This document shows, piece after piece, positions 52,406-60,753 of a stretch of DNA of 64,000 bases; positions within the stretch are counted from its first letter, which is position 1, and the number at the start of each line of letters is the position of its first letter. The notes below the pieces were generated by a model. It had not been told where the DNA came from. It ran no database searches and saw only the letters and a program-made list of their open reading frames with translations. The stretch comes from Terriglobia bacterium (GTDB lineage: Bacteria > Acidobacteriota > Terriglobia > Acidiferrales > UBA7541): contig JAIQFB010000001.1 of the NCBI GenBank assembly GCA_020073485.1, forward strand, positions 372,001-436,000, read 5' to 3'. The translations under genes were made by a program, and so were the position numbers.

Positions 52406-53536
52406 ATGAGTTTAGTTATCGGGCTATTCACACAAGTGCTTTCCCCCGGCGGAGTCCAGCGGGCCAGCCGCCATGTCGCCGCCGTTACGGCCGCGTTCGC
52501 CGTCGATCGCGGTTTTTCCTGCCGCTTCCTCAGCTTGAACGATCCCCAGGGCCTGCACAGCGTGCGCGTGGGCTCGAGCGAATTTTCGGTTACCGGGCAT
52601 GCTCGCGACAAAGCGCAATTCGTCCTGGCCGCGCTGCGTTCGGCCGGGCGCGATCCCGCCCTGGTCATTGCGCTGCACCCGAATCTCGCTCCCATTGTCT
52701 GGGCCATGCGGCTGCGCTCCCGAAAATTCCGTTCGATCGTCTTCGCCCATGGAATTGAAGTGTGGCAACCGCTCTCGTGGACGCGCCGCCGCGCCCTTCG
52801 CCAGGCGGATCTGGTGATCGGGCCGAGCGAAGATACCGTGCGGCATTTGATTTCCACGCAGGGAGTTCGCGCCGAGAAGGTACGGCGGCTCCCCTGGGGT
52901 CTGGATCCGGATTTCGAAGCGCGGCTGGCGGCACGCGTTCAACAGCCGCTGCCATCCGGATTTCCGACAGAGGGCAAAATCATTCTGACCGTTGGCCGGT
53001 GGGATCCCGCCGAGCGATATAAGGGAGCAGATACGATGATCTCCGCTCTGCCGCGCGTTTTGCGGAAATCGCCCGATGCGTTCCTCGCCTTGGTCGGTGA
53101 CGGGGCCGATCGCGCGAGGCTTGAGCAGCTTGCCCGCGACCTTGGTGTGTCCGAGCGCGTGCGGTTCCTGCCCGGCCTCACGCAGGATGAACTCTTCGCC
53201 TGTTATGCAGCCTGCACTGTGTTCGCTCTGCCCAGCCGCGGAGAAGGCTTCGGCCTTGTATTTCTGGAGGCGATGGCTCACGGCAAGCCCGTGATCGGCG
53301 GCGCGCACGGAGGCACGCCCGACGTGATCGAGGATGGCGTCACCGGACGGCTCGTTCAGCACGGGGATATCGAGGAGCTTGCGGGCGCTCTCGAATCCCT
53401 GCTGGCCGACCCGGCTGGTGCAGCGGAAATGGGGGCGAAGGAGCGCATTCGCATCGAGCGATTATTTTCCTTCGCGCAGTTTCAGGGTCGGCTCACCCAA
53501 GTGCTGGATGATGTCCTTTTGCGCAAACACTCCTGA
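52406..53536 (+). CDS. Family 4 glycosyltransferase
   Basis: 376 aa. Core motifs are IILTVGRWDPAERYKGADTM, then VRFLPGLTQDELFACYAACT and LPSRGEGFGLVFLEAMAHGK with the catalytic EGFGLVFLEA. The first domain starts GLFTQVLSPGGVQRASRHVA. It is divergent from the epimerase across a 243-base gap in which no gene or clear promoter was seen. The next GT4 follows after 100 bases. Confidence 0.92.
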   Translation: MSLVIGLFTQVLSPGGVQRASRHVAAVTAAFAVDRGFSCRFLSLNDPQGLHSVRVGSSEFSVTGHARDKAQFVLAALRSAGRDPALVIALHPNLAPIVWAMRLRSRKFRSIVFAHGIEVWQPLSWTRRRALRQADLVIGPSEDTVRHLISTQGVRAEKVRRLPWGLDPDFEARLAARVQQPLPSGFPTEGKIILTVGRWDPAERYKGADTMISALPRVLRKSPDAFLALVGDGADRARLEQLARDLGVSERVRFLPGLTQDELFACYAACTVFALPSRGEGFGLVFLEAMAHGKPVIGGAHGGTPDVIEDGVTGRLVQHGDIEELAGALESLLADPAGAAEMGAKERIRIERLFSFAQFQGRLTQVLDDVLLRKHS

Positions 53537-53636
53537 TCTAGCCACGAACGTAAGTATTGAACTCGGGGGTATAATCCAACGCGGGGTGCCTTAATGGATT
53601 ATTTATACTATCGATAGGGGCCGAGGCTCCCGACCT

Positions 53637-54842
53637 ATGCAGCTGCTTTATGTCACGCAATCTTACTTTCCGTTCCTCGACAAGGGTGGCCCCACGGTTA
53701 AAGTAAGGGCGCTTGCCCGCGGCATGGCCTCCCTGGGACATGGCGTCACGGTTCTGACGGCTGATTTTGGACTCGACGATGCAAAACGAAGGGCGATTCA
53801 AGCAGTTCCGAATCTCTGGGGCTACGAAGCCAACGAAGACGGTGTGGAAGCCGTTTATCTTCGAAGCCGCGCCCGCTATCGCGCGCTAACCTGGAATCCG
53901 GGCGTTGCCGATTTCTGCCGGGACCGGCTTGCGGCAATTGACTTGGTGCACATCTACGGGATGTATGATTTGATCGGTCCGCGAATTGCTCGGCAATGCA
54001 GGGAGATCGGCCGCCCATATTTGGTGGAACCAATGGGGATGTTTCGGCCAATCGTAAGAAATATAGGAATGAAGCGCCTATACCACGCCGTGCTGGGAGG
54101 TCCCATGATCGCCGGAGCCAGCCGCGTCATTGCAACCTCTGAACAGGAACGGGACGAATTGGTGGAGGGAGGAGTCCCGGCCGCCAAGATCGTGGTTCGT
54201 CGAAATGGGATTGACGTCCCCAGCCAGTTGCCTCCCCGGGGGTATTTCCGCAATGAATGGGAGATATCCAAAGATGTGAAACTCATACTTTTCCTAGGGC
54301 GTCTAGTATCTAAGAAGAGTCCTGACTTGCTGTTAGAGGCCTTTTCGCGGTGGCAGCGGCGCAGCCAGGGATCGCAGGGCTCGGTACTCGTATTCGCCGG
54401 ACCCGATGAGGGAGATGGCTACCGGCAGCGCCTGGAAGCTTTGGCTGCGAAGATGGGATTGAACGGGGGAGTATTGTTTACTGGACCTTTGTACGATGAA
54501 GCCAAGTGGGCGGCCTACCGGGATGCGGATCTGTTTGTCCTGCCGTCTCAAAACGAAAATTTTGGAAATACAGCGGCAGAGGCGGTTGCGTGCGGAACGC
54601 CCGTGCTGGTCACCGACCGCTGCGGGATCGCGCCGATCGTGGACCGGCGCGCCGGCCTGGTAGTGCCGCACGATTGCGACGCGCTTCAGGCGGGTCTGGG
54701 ACGGATTCTGGACGATCCCGAGTTTGCCGCGCATTTGCGAACGGGATGCGCAGGGGTCGCGCGTTCGCTGGGCTGGACCGAACCGCTGGCGGAAATGGAA
54801 ACCTTGTACCGGGAGCTAGTCTCCGGAAGGCGACCCGATTGA
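53637..54842 (+). CDS. Family 4 glycosyltransferase
   Basis: 401 aa. Core motifs are KLILFLGRLVSKKSPDLLLE, then FVLPSQNENFGNTAAEAVAC (catalytic ENFGNTAAEA). The first domain has LYVTQSYFPFLDKGGPTVKV. A TATAAT-like string at 53572 upstream has no matching -35 at the usual spacing. Its TGA (54840-54842) overlaps the TTG start of the next gene, so it is translationally coupled to the transglutaminase-like gene. Confidence 0.92.
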   Translation: MQLLYVTQSYFPFLDKGGPTVKVRALARGMASLGHGVTVLTADFGLDDAKRRAIQAVPNLWGYEANEDGVEAVYLRSRARYRALTWNPGVADFCRDRLAAIDLVHIYGMYDLIGPRIARQCREIGRPYLVEPMGMFRPIVRNIGMKRLYHAVLGGPMIAGASRVIATSEQERDELVEGGVPAAKIVVRRNGIDVPSQLPPRGYFRNEWEISKDVKLILFLGRLVSKKSPDLLLEAFSRWQRRSQGSQGSVLVFAGPDEGDGYRQRLEALAAKMGLNGGVLFTGPLYDEAKWAAYRDADLFVLPSQNENFGNTAAEAVACGTPVLVTDRCGIAPIVDRRAGLVVPHDCDALQAGLGRILDDPEFAAHLRTGCAGVARSLGWTEPLAEMETLYRELVSGRRPD

Positions 54843-55681
54843 AAAGGCATCCGCTCATTCAAGTATGCTGGTTCGCGATCAACTGCCTGCTGATCGTTTC
54901 GCTTGCGGCTGCCCTGTACGGAATCGGATGGGAATTTTCAACGCGGAGTTTTTTGAAGGGTTTTACCGACGCCATTATCCCAGCTTCCGATAACCCGGAG
55001 CAAAAGGCTGAAGCCATACTGGCCTGGATTGCCAACGGCCCGGCGCGCCGAAGCACCACGAACCCCGCCGATCTTTCCCTGCGCAACCCCGAGGATACCC
55101 TGAATTTTCAGCAACTCCTCCAAGTGTGCGGCACGGCGACCAACGCGTTTGTGAATCTTGCCGAGAGCACCGGGCTGCGAACCCGGCGCCTGCTTTTGCT
55201 GAATGGCAATCGTGCCAGCAAACATGTGGTCGCGGAGGTCCTGGTGGGGGATCGCTGGATCATCGTGGACCCTTCCTACCACACGATATTCCGGAAACGC
55301 GACGGGCAACTGGTCACGCAATCGGATCTTCGCAACCTTCAGACGTTTCGTGAAGTAACCGAGGGGATTCCGAATTATCCGCAGACGTATACGTATGAAT
55401 CGACGGCTCACGTGCGCCTGCGGAGAATTCCAGTCGTCGGGAGATACTTGCGCGGAATTTTCAATGTGATCTGGCCGTCCTGGGAAGAATCCATCAATTG
55501 GACTCTGCTCGTCGAACGAGATTCCTTCGCCATGGCGGTCGTTTCTTTCGTGTTTTTCTTCTTTTTGTTGGCCCTGCGATTCCTCTTCAGTTGGTATTGC
55601 TCTAAGCGGCTCGGAATTTCCCGCGTGCGGCTGCGGGACCGGATCGTGCGGGTGAGCCAGGTCCTGGCCGGCAATCCCTAG
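54839..55681 (+). CDS. Membrane-anchored transglutaminase-like protein
   Basis: 280 aa from TTG 54839, overlapping the stop of the previous GT4 gene (TTGA), with GGAAGG eight bases upstream. Residues about 8-30 form a membrane span and a second span lies near residues 233-256 (FAMAVVSFVFFFFLLALRF). Between them is a transglutaminase-like core with C97 (LQVCGTATNAF), H129 (ASKHVVAEV) and D144 (IIVDPSYH). The family includes proteases, peptide N-glycanases and periplasmic amidases. Its place in a polysaccharide island suggests an envelope role, such as modifying or cleaving an exported product. The reaction cannot be deduced. Confidence 0.78.
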   Translation: MKRHPLIQVCWFAINCLLIVSLAAALYGIGWEFSTRSFLKGFTDAIIPASDNPEQKAEAILAWIANGPARRSTTNPADLSLRNPEDTLNFQQLLQVCGTATNAFVNLAESTGLRTRRLLLLNGNRASKHVVAEVLVGDRWIIVDPSYHTIFRKRDGQLVTQSDLRNLQTFREVTEGIPNYPQTYTYESTAHVRLRRIPVVGRYLRGIFNVIWPSWEESINWTLLVERDSFAMAVVSFVFFFFLLALRFLFSWYCSKRLGISRVRLRDRIVRVSQVLAGNP

Positions 55682-55747
55682 GAACGATGCTTGAAATCAG
55701 CGGATTTTGCGGCAGAAATCGTATGGTCCACTCCAGATGCGGGGAAT

Positions 55748-56395
55748 TCAGGATCCCGTTTTTTCAAGAAGCCCAATGAAGTGCAATTGGCGCCCAAAAA
55801 GCGCAGAGAATGGCCACGGGTAAAGCGGTATCAGCGTTTGCCAATGCTCCACTTTCAATCCGGTTTCATTGAAATACTGATCCCACTGGCGGCGGCTTTG
55901 ATAGTTGTAGGGCAAGACTACGCCGTGCGGACGATTGCCCACCCAATCCATGAATTGCAGAGTCCTGTAATCGAGCCAATTTTCGGAAAGATGATCCTTA
56001 ATGAGAATGAATCGACGGGCTACGCGGCGCGCTTCGGAGAGCAATTTCACAATGCCCTGCGAATTTCCGACATGGTGCAACACATCCACGAATATGCAGA
56101 CATCGAATGACGCGTCAGGATAGGGGATGGTTGCGCCGTCGAACGCCTTGCATTCGATTCTGCAATTTCCTCGCGGCGCAAACTCAATTCCTTGTACGGT
56201 TATTGACGGATTGTAATCTTTCATGAGTGATGCGAGCGTGCCGTCGCCGCATCCGATGTCCAGGACCGCCGCGCCCGCTGGAATCCTGCAGGCCAGGAAT
56301 TCCGCGAGCACGCGCACTCGCCTGTCAAATACCGAATGACGGTGGGCGCGCTCCAGCAACGAAATGGCCCTCGAGACCTGTGGGTCCTTCTCCAC
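55748..56395 (-). CDS. Class I SAM methyltransferase
   Basis: 215 aa from GTG 56395, which begins immediately after the stop codon of the previous minus-strand gene. Motif I is AAVLDIGCGDGTLASLM, followed by DVCIFVDVLHHVGNSQ. It may methylate a sugar or lipid intermediate. The three minus-strand genes 55748-58275 form one unit with a GT2 gene at its head. The short C-terminal part contains a Trp/Tyr-rich segment of no known meaning. Confidence 0.85.
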   Translation of the reverse strand: MEKDPQVSRAISLLERAHRHSVFDRRVRVLAEFLACRIPAGAAVLDIGCGDGTLASLMKDYNPSITVQGIEFAPRGNCRIECKAFDGATIPYPDASFDVCIFVDVLHHVGNSQGIVKLLSEARRVARRFILIKDHLSENWLDYRTLQFMDWVGNRPHGVVLPYNYQSRRQWDQYFNETGLKVEHWQTLIPLYPWPFSALFGRQLHFIGLLEKTGS

Positions 56396-56956
56396 TTAGA
56401 TTCCTTTGTGAGCCACGAGCCAGTTGTTCAATCCCATCTCAAACCTTCCATCTTCGAATCGCGTGAAACCGATCTTCCGCAGCATTTCCTTTAATTTTTT
56501 CATTGGTATCCGTGGCTGGTGCTGATCGAATCCCAATTCATGGTTGACCAACCCGACGCGGGTCAAGACCTCCAGAATGGGATCGACGGCGGGACTGGGC
56601 CAGGTCATCACCAGAGTGCCCTGCGGCCGCAGGATTCGGTACGCTTCGGCAATTACCGGCACGGGTTGCGCCAAGTGTTCCAAAACGGCGAGCATCGTCA
56701 CATGGTCGAACTGGGCGCTCTCCAGCGGGAGGTTCGCGGTAATATCCGCAGACACCACCGAGATTTTTTCTCGAGGAGACATTCCAACATGCTCGTCCAG
56801 GCCCACGCCGGAAATAATGCGTGATTCGATGTATTCAAGAAACGGCGCTCCTGCGCCACAACCCAGATCGCAAACTTTGGACCCTGCACGAATATGCGGG
56901 GCGACGGCTCGAAAACGGCACCAGGCGACAAAACGATCGAATGGGGTATAGGCCAT
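56396..56956 (-). CDS. Class I SAM methyltransferase
   Basis: 186 aa, with motif I SKVCDLGCGAGAPFLEYI and a later VTMLAVLEHLAQPVPV. It is shorter than average for the family but ends naturally (LNNWLVAHKGI). It and the following methyltransferase gene are not alike beyond the fold, so they are not a simple tandem duplication. Both may act on the product of the GT2 gene upstream. Confidence 0.83.
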   Translation of the reverse strand: MAYTPFDRFVAWCRFRAVAPHIRAGSKVCDLGCGAGAPFLEYIESRIISGVGLDEHVGMSPREKISVVSADITANLPLESAQFDHVTMLAVLEHLAQPVPVIAEAYRILRPQGTLVMTWPSPAVDPILEVLTRVGLVNHELGFDQHQPRIPMKKLKEMLRKIGFTRFEDGRFEMGLNNWLVAHKGI

Positions 56957-57027
56957 TTAATTTGATAGGTCCAACGAAAAGTCGAAACCCGCTGCTGCCT
57001 GCCCCGCTAACCGCTTCATCGCACCCT

Positions 57028-58275
57028 TCATCGGCGGGCCATTCCCAGAACGCTCAGAAAAAAACTGGAAAGGACAATCTGGAATCCGAGTGTGAAGAAC
57101 ACAACGCCCGGGATCACTATGCGCATCGTCTTTTCCGGGTCGAGCGGCCCGAAATGATGGCTTTGCCAGTAGGCAAGACCCAGGATCCACGCCCCACTTC
57201 CCGCGACGATCAGCAATCCGCCCGCCACGAGACCGGCTTCCAGCGTCAAATAACGGAATATCCGCGTAAGTCTCGGATCTTCCGGGAGTAGCCCTTCGGA
57301 AATCGCGAATACCTTGGTGAATGCGGCGAAGACAAGCGATTGAAAGCCGATCAAAATGGCCATGCCCGCGAACAGAAGCGTATGCACGTCGAATCCAACG
57401 CGCCCGATCATTCGAGGCCCCGGCAAGAGCAGCGCGCTGACCACGATTCCCGCGGCGCACAGCGCGATTCCGGGATACAGAAACAGCCAGCGGGGGCTGT
57501 ACAGCAAGAGAAACCGAAGATGCCGCCAGCCGTCGCGCCAAGTGCGCAGGTGTGGCGGGCGGTCGCGTTTGTCGGGCGAGAGCGTGGTGGGAATTTCGGT
57601 GACGCGCAAGCCGAAGGCCGTGGCTTTCACGATCATCTCGCTGGCGAATTCCATGCCCAGAGTGCGCAGGCCCAGCCGGTCGATGGCCTCCTTGCGAAAC
57701 GCGCGCAACCCGCAATGAAAGTCGCCCACCGGGCTCTTGAAAAACAGGCGTCCAATTCCGGTCAGCACGGGGTTCCCGAGGTAACGGTGCAGGGGCGGCA
57801 TCGCGCCCGGCACGATCCCTCCGCGAAAACGGTTGCCCATCACCAGATCGTATCCCTCGCGGAGTTTCGCGACGAACGCGTCCATCTGCGTGAAATCGTA
57901 GGTATCGTCGGCATCGCCCATCAAGATGAACTGCCCGCGCGCCGCCGCGATGCCTCCCCGCAAGGCGCTCCCGTATCCGCGCGTCTCCACCGGAATCACT
58001 CGCGCCCCGAGGTCCGCGGCGATCTGCCGCGATCCATCCGTGCTGCCGTTGTCGGCCACGATCACTTCTCCCCTGATTCCGTGCCGTCGCAGCGCTTCCA
58101 TCGCTTTCTGGACGCAAATCCCCACCGTGGAGCGCTCATTCAGGCACGGCATCACCACCGAAAGTTCGAGCGCATCTTCGGGCCGCCCGAGTTCTTCAGT
58201 GGACTGCGTGTTCACCGCTGATTTCAGGGAACCGATTGTGAATCTCCCTTGGCCGGCGCAATTCCCGGTTTCCAC
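57028..58275 (-). CDS. Polyprenyl-phosphate glycosyltransferase (GT2), paralogue copy 2
   Basis: 415 aa from GTG 58275 (an internal GTG about 20 codons later is possible). Core: LSVVMPCLNERSTVGICVQK, VIVADNGSTDGSRQIA, MGDADDTYDF, GMEFASEMIVKATAFGL, and two C-terminal membrane pairs. By eye about three quarters of positions match the copy at 46354-47484, on the opposite strand. This kind of enzyme makes undecaprenyl-phosphate sugar for GT-C transferases. The gene is at the head of a three-gene minus-strand unit. Confidence 0.9.
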   Translation of the reverse strand: METGNCAGQGRFTIGSLKSAVNTQSTEELGRPEDALELSVVMPCLNERSTVGICVQKAMEALRRHGIRGEVIVADNGSTDGSRQIAADLGARVIPVETRGYGSALRGGIAAARGQFILMGDADDTYDFTQMDAFVAKLREGYDLVMGNRFRGGIVPGAMPPLHRYLGNPVLTGIGRLFFKSPVGDFHCGLRAFRKEAIDRLGLRTLGMEFASEMIVKATAFGLRVTEIPTTLSPDKRDRPPHLRTWRDGWRHLRFLLLYSPRWLFLYPGIALCAAGIVVSALLLPGPRMIGRVGFDVHTLLFAGMAILIGFQSLVFAAFTKVFAISEGLLPEDPRLTRIFRYLTLEAGLVAGGLLIVAGSGAWILGLAYWQSHHFGPLDPEKTMRIVIPGVVFFTLGFQIVLSSFFLSVLGMARR

Positions 58276-58372
58276 GACTTTAACCGATCTGATTACCTTC
58301 GAAAAGGGCGGCTATGCTTTAGTTCATCTTGCGCAGGTTTGCCGCGGCTGTTACCGTTTCTTGTGGCCGTAC

Positions 58373-59494
58373 ATGCCTGATCGCATCCCGCAAAAACGCA
58401 TGCCGGAACTCGATGGTCTACGCGGGATCGCCATCCTGCTGGTGTGGACGGGGCATTATTTCGCCGTTCCCGGCAAGGGAATGCTAAGCCTTCTGGACGG
58501 CTACTGGTTTCGCCTTGGATGGACGGGTGTCGACTTGTTCTTCGTGCTCTCCGGTTTTCTCATCGGCGGCATTCTCCTGGACGTTCGGGACTCTCCCCGC
58601 TATTTTCAGACATTCTACAGACGCCGGTTTTTCCGAATCATTCCGCTCTACTATGCCTGGATTGCCATCTATGTGTTATTGGCCGGTTTGGCGGCGCCGT
58701 TTCTATCCGCGCGGATCGGATCCGTGCAGGGCACCGATCTCGCAATTTTGTCTCACTTCTTCTTTCTGCAGAATTTCCGCGACATTCTTACCAGCACGGT
58801 TTCTTTCTGGTGGCTGTCGGCCACGTGGTCATTGGCCGTCGAGGAGCAGTTCTATCTGGTTTCTCCTTTGGTGGTGCGTTTCTTGTCAAAGCGCGCGCTT
58901 ACAATTTTTCTCATCCTGGTCACCGGAGCCGCTCCTCTGCTGCGCTGGTTTCTCCGCGGCCATTTCGATTCGGGGCCGTGGCTGGCTTACCGGCTGATGC
59001 CTTGCCGCGCCGACTCTCTCTCGATCGGCATGCTTGCCGCAATGATCTGGAGCAACCCGAACGGCCGCGAATGGCTTGGGCGCCATGCCCTGTCGCTGTA
59101 CGCCCTGTTTGGCGTTTTGTTCGCCGGCGTTGCCTGGCTGTGGAGATGGCCGCTGCCAGCTCTTACCCAAACGCTGGGCTATACGTGGCTGGCTTTGTTT
59201 TTTGCCGTTGTCCTGCTGCTGGCCATTTCTCGACCGCAATCCCCACTTGCCGTTTTCGCGCGACACGGGTTCCTGCGCGAGATGGGCGGCGTTTCCTATT
59301 GCGTTTACATCATTCACACGACGGTATTCCTTTTCTGTCACCGGATTCTGCTACATTCACTGCCGGACTTTACCGATGTAAAGGTTGCCGCTGTCACTTT
59401 GCTCGCAGCTTTGATCACGTACGGCATCGCAAAATGTTCCTGGAAATTCCTGGAGGAGCCTTTGCTCCGGCGCGGCCACGCATATAGATACTAG
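58373..59494 (+). CDS. Acyltransferase family 3 membrane protein
   Basis: 373 aa from ATG 58373; the longer open frame upstream covers the opposite-strand GT2 gene. PELDGLRGIAILLVWTGHYF carries the catalytic His of the family, then WTGVDLFFVLSGFLIGGILL and later MGGVSYCVYIIHTTVFLF. About ten membrane spans. O-acetylation of the glycan is the likely role. It is divergent from the GT2 gene. Unlike the acyltransferase at 41274-42422, its base composition is like that of its neighbours. Confidence 0.9.
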   Translation: MPDRIPQKRMPELDGLRGIAILLVWTGHYFAVPGKGMLSLLDGYWFRLGWTGVDLFFVLSGFLIGGILLDVRDSPRYFQTFYRRRFFRIIPLYYAWIAIYVLLAGLAAPFLSARIGSVQGTDLAILSHFFFLQNFRDILTSTVSFWWLSATWSLAVEEQFYLVSPLVVRFLSKRALTIFLILVTGAAPLLRWFLRGHFDSGPWLAYRLMPCRADSLSIGMLAAMIWSNPNGREWLGRHALSLYALFGVLFAGVAWLWRWPLPALTQTLGYTWLALFFAVVLLLAISRPQSPLAVFARHGFLREMGGVSYCVYIIHTTVFLFCHRILLHSLPDFTDVKVAAVTLLAALITYGIAKCSWKFLEEPLLRRGHAYRY

Positions 59495-59549
59495 AAATCG
59501 TTTCTTCGGCCTCTGGCGTTGGCAAACCCGCGAAAAGTGACAAATCGTT

Positions 59550-59577
59550 TTGTGGCTTTGGCGATTACCATTATTCT
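59550..59577 (+). promoter_or_regulatory. Candidate sigma70 promoter before the oxygenase gene
   Basis: TTGTGG (59550-59555) and TATTCT (59572-59577) are 16 bases apart, about 65 bases before the ATG. Visual match only. Confidence 0.35.
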
Positions 59578-59643
59578 AGACTCAGGGACGCGAGGGAATT
59601 GCATTTGGCCGTGCAGGCCAGGTCTTGAGAGGTGCGAGCGCCC

Positions 59644-60639
59644 ATGTCATCCGCTTCCGGATTGATTGCCAGCCAGGAGTTCTCCAAGCCCGGAGTCCAT
59701 TCGATTACATACAAGGATAATTTTTATCCTTTGGCGTCCGAGGTCCGCGAAGAGCTGCTTCGCCATCCGAAATGGAAACCAATGCTTCAGGGAAGCACCT
59801 CGGGCAGCACCATGTTTATTCCCCAGCGTCAGAATGGCATTACGACATCTCAACTGCTTGAAAAGGACCGCGAACACTTTCCCCAATGCCTCAAATTCAG
59901 GGATTTTGTGGCGCAAAATTTTGGCGTGCTCTGTCCGCTGGCTGGCGTGCATCCGGCGGATGCGCGAGTGGTCGAAATCAACGGCATGGCTTACGGAGCG
60001 GGCGCGTGGCTTTCTCCACACACCGATTTTTTTGGTCACGCCAATAAGCAGAACCGGCTGATCGCCTGGATGCTGTACCTCACTGCGCCCGAGGATGGCG
60101 AGTGGCCGGCCGAGAAGGGCGGAGCGGTGCGCGTATGGCAGCCCGGCGGCGAAGAGAAGCGCATCCGTCCCCGGTTTAACCGCTTCGCAATGTTTCGCGT
60201 TCACGCCAACAGCTTTCATGAAATTGAGAAAATTACCTGGGAGCCGGATTGGCCGCATTGCCGACTGGCTCTGTCGGGCTGGATTCAGGGTAAGCCGCTG
60301 GACGAAACCGGGCGCAATACACGCATGTATCTAATTTCTCCTTCCGCCCAGTCGATATCCGGGGAAATCGGGGCTTCATTGCAGGGCGAGCTCGCGCTTC
60401 ATCGGCTTCTGGCAAAACAGATGAGCTATTGTGGTGAAGATCCCAGTTTGGAAATTGCGCGAACCGCGGAACTCGAGCAGGACTACCAGGCCCACAGAGA
60501 GGCGCCGGCCGGCACATATTTTATTCGCCGGATTGCCGGCCCCCCAGGGTGCATTATCGTTGTTAACGAGGCTGGGGAAACCGTTTACTTTGGGGCACCC
60601 GAAGGGGCCGGTGAAAAACTCCGGGCTGGTGATCGTTAG
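59644..60639 (+). CDS. 2-oxoglutarate/Fe(II)-dependent oxygenase
   Basis: 331 aa from ATG 59644 (a GTG at 59632 is in frame). The iron triad is visible as H126-x-D128 (LSPHTDFFGH) and H192 (ANSFHEIEK), with R207 (CRLALSGWIQG) binding 2-oxoglutarate. This is the prolyl-hydroxylase-like PhyH/2OG superfamily. The C-terminal ~110 residues are an extra domain of unknown role (SISGEIGASLQGELALHRLL). It sits ahead of an AsnB-like amidotransferase and a second carbamoyltransferase, so it may hydroxylate a sugar or amide product of the same pathway. Confidence 0.85.
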   Translation: MSSASGLIASQEFSKPGVHSITYKDNFYPLASEVREELLRHPKWKPMLQGSTSGSTMFIPQRQNGITTSQLLEKDREHFPQCLKFRDFVAQNFGVLCPLAGVHPADARVVEINGMAYGAGAWLSPHTDFFGHANKQNRLIAWMLYLTAPEDGEWPAEKGGAVRVWQPGGEEKRIRPRFNRFAMFRVHANSFHEIEKITWEPDWPHCRLALSGWIQGKPLDETGRNTRMYLISPSAQSISGEIGASLQGELALHRLLAKQMSYCGEDPSLEIARTAELEQDYQAHREAPAGTYFIRRIAGPPGCIIVVNEAGETVYFGAPEGAGEKLRAGDR

Positions 60640-60650
60640 CCGATTTTCAT

Positions 60651-60674
60651 CCACGGAACCCGTCTGTTCCGTGG
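60651..60674. other. Perfect 9-bp hairpin between oxygenase and asnB
   Basis: CCACGGAAC (60651-60659) pairs with GTTCCGTGG (60666-60674) around CCGTCT. No U-tract follows, so it is not a typical terminator. It lies 80 bases before the asnB-like ATG and could be an attenuation or processing element. Confidence 0.4.
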
Positions 60675-60753
60675 GGAACAAATTGCATGCTGTGCGCACA
60701 CGGTTGCAGGTAACGGTGGAACTGCGGCGTGGTTCACGGTAAAGTAGCGCGGA

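Noticed and set aside
53572-53577. TATAAT upstream of the GT4 gene at 53637
   Set aside because: No plausible -35 element at 16-18 bases; a TTGAAC lies only seven bases away. Too weak to annotate.
57926-58372. Long upstream extension of the acyltransferase frame at 58373
   Set aside because: It runs antisense through the start of the GT2 gene; the family motif PELDGLRG begins just after ATG 58373, so the extension is a shadow.
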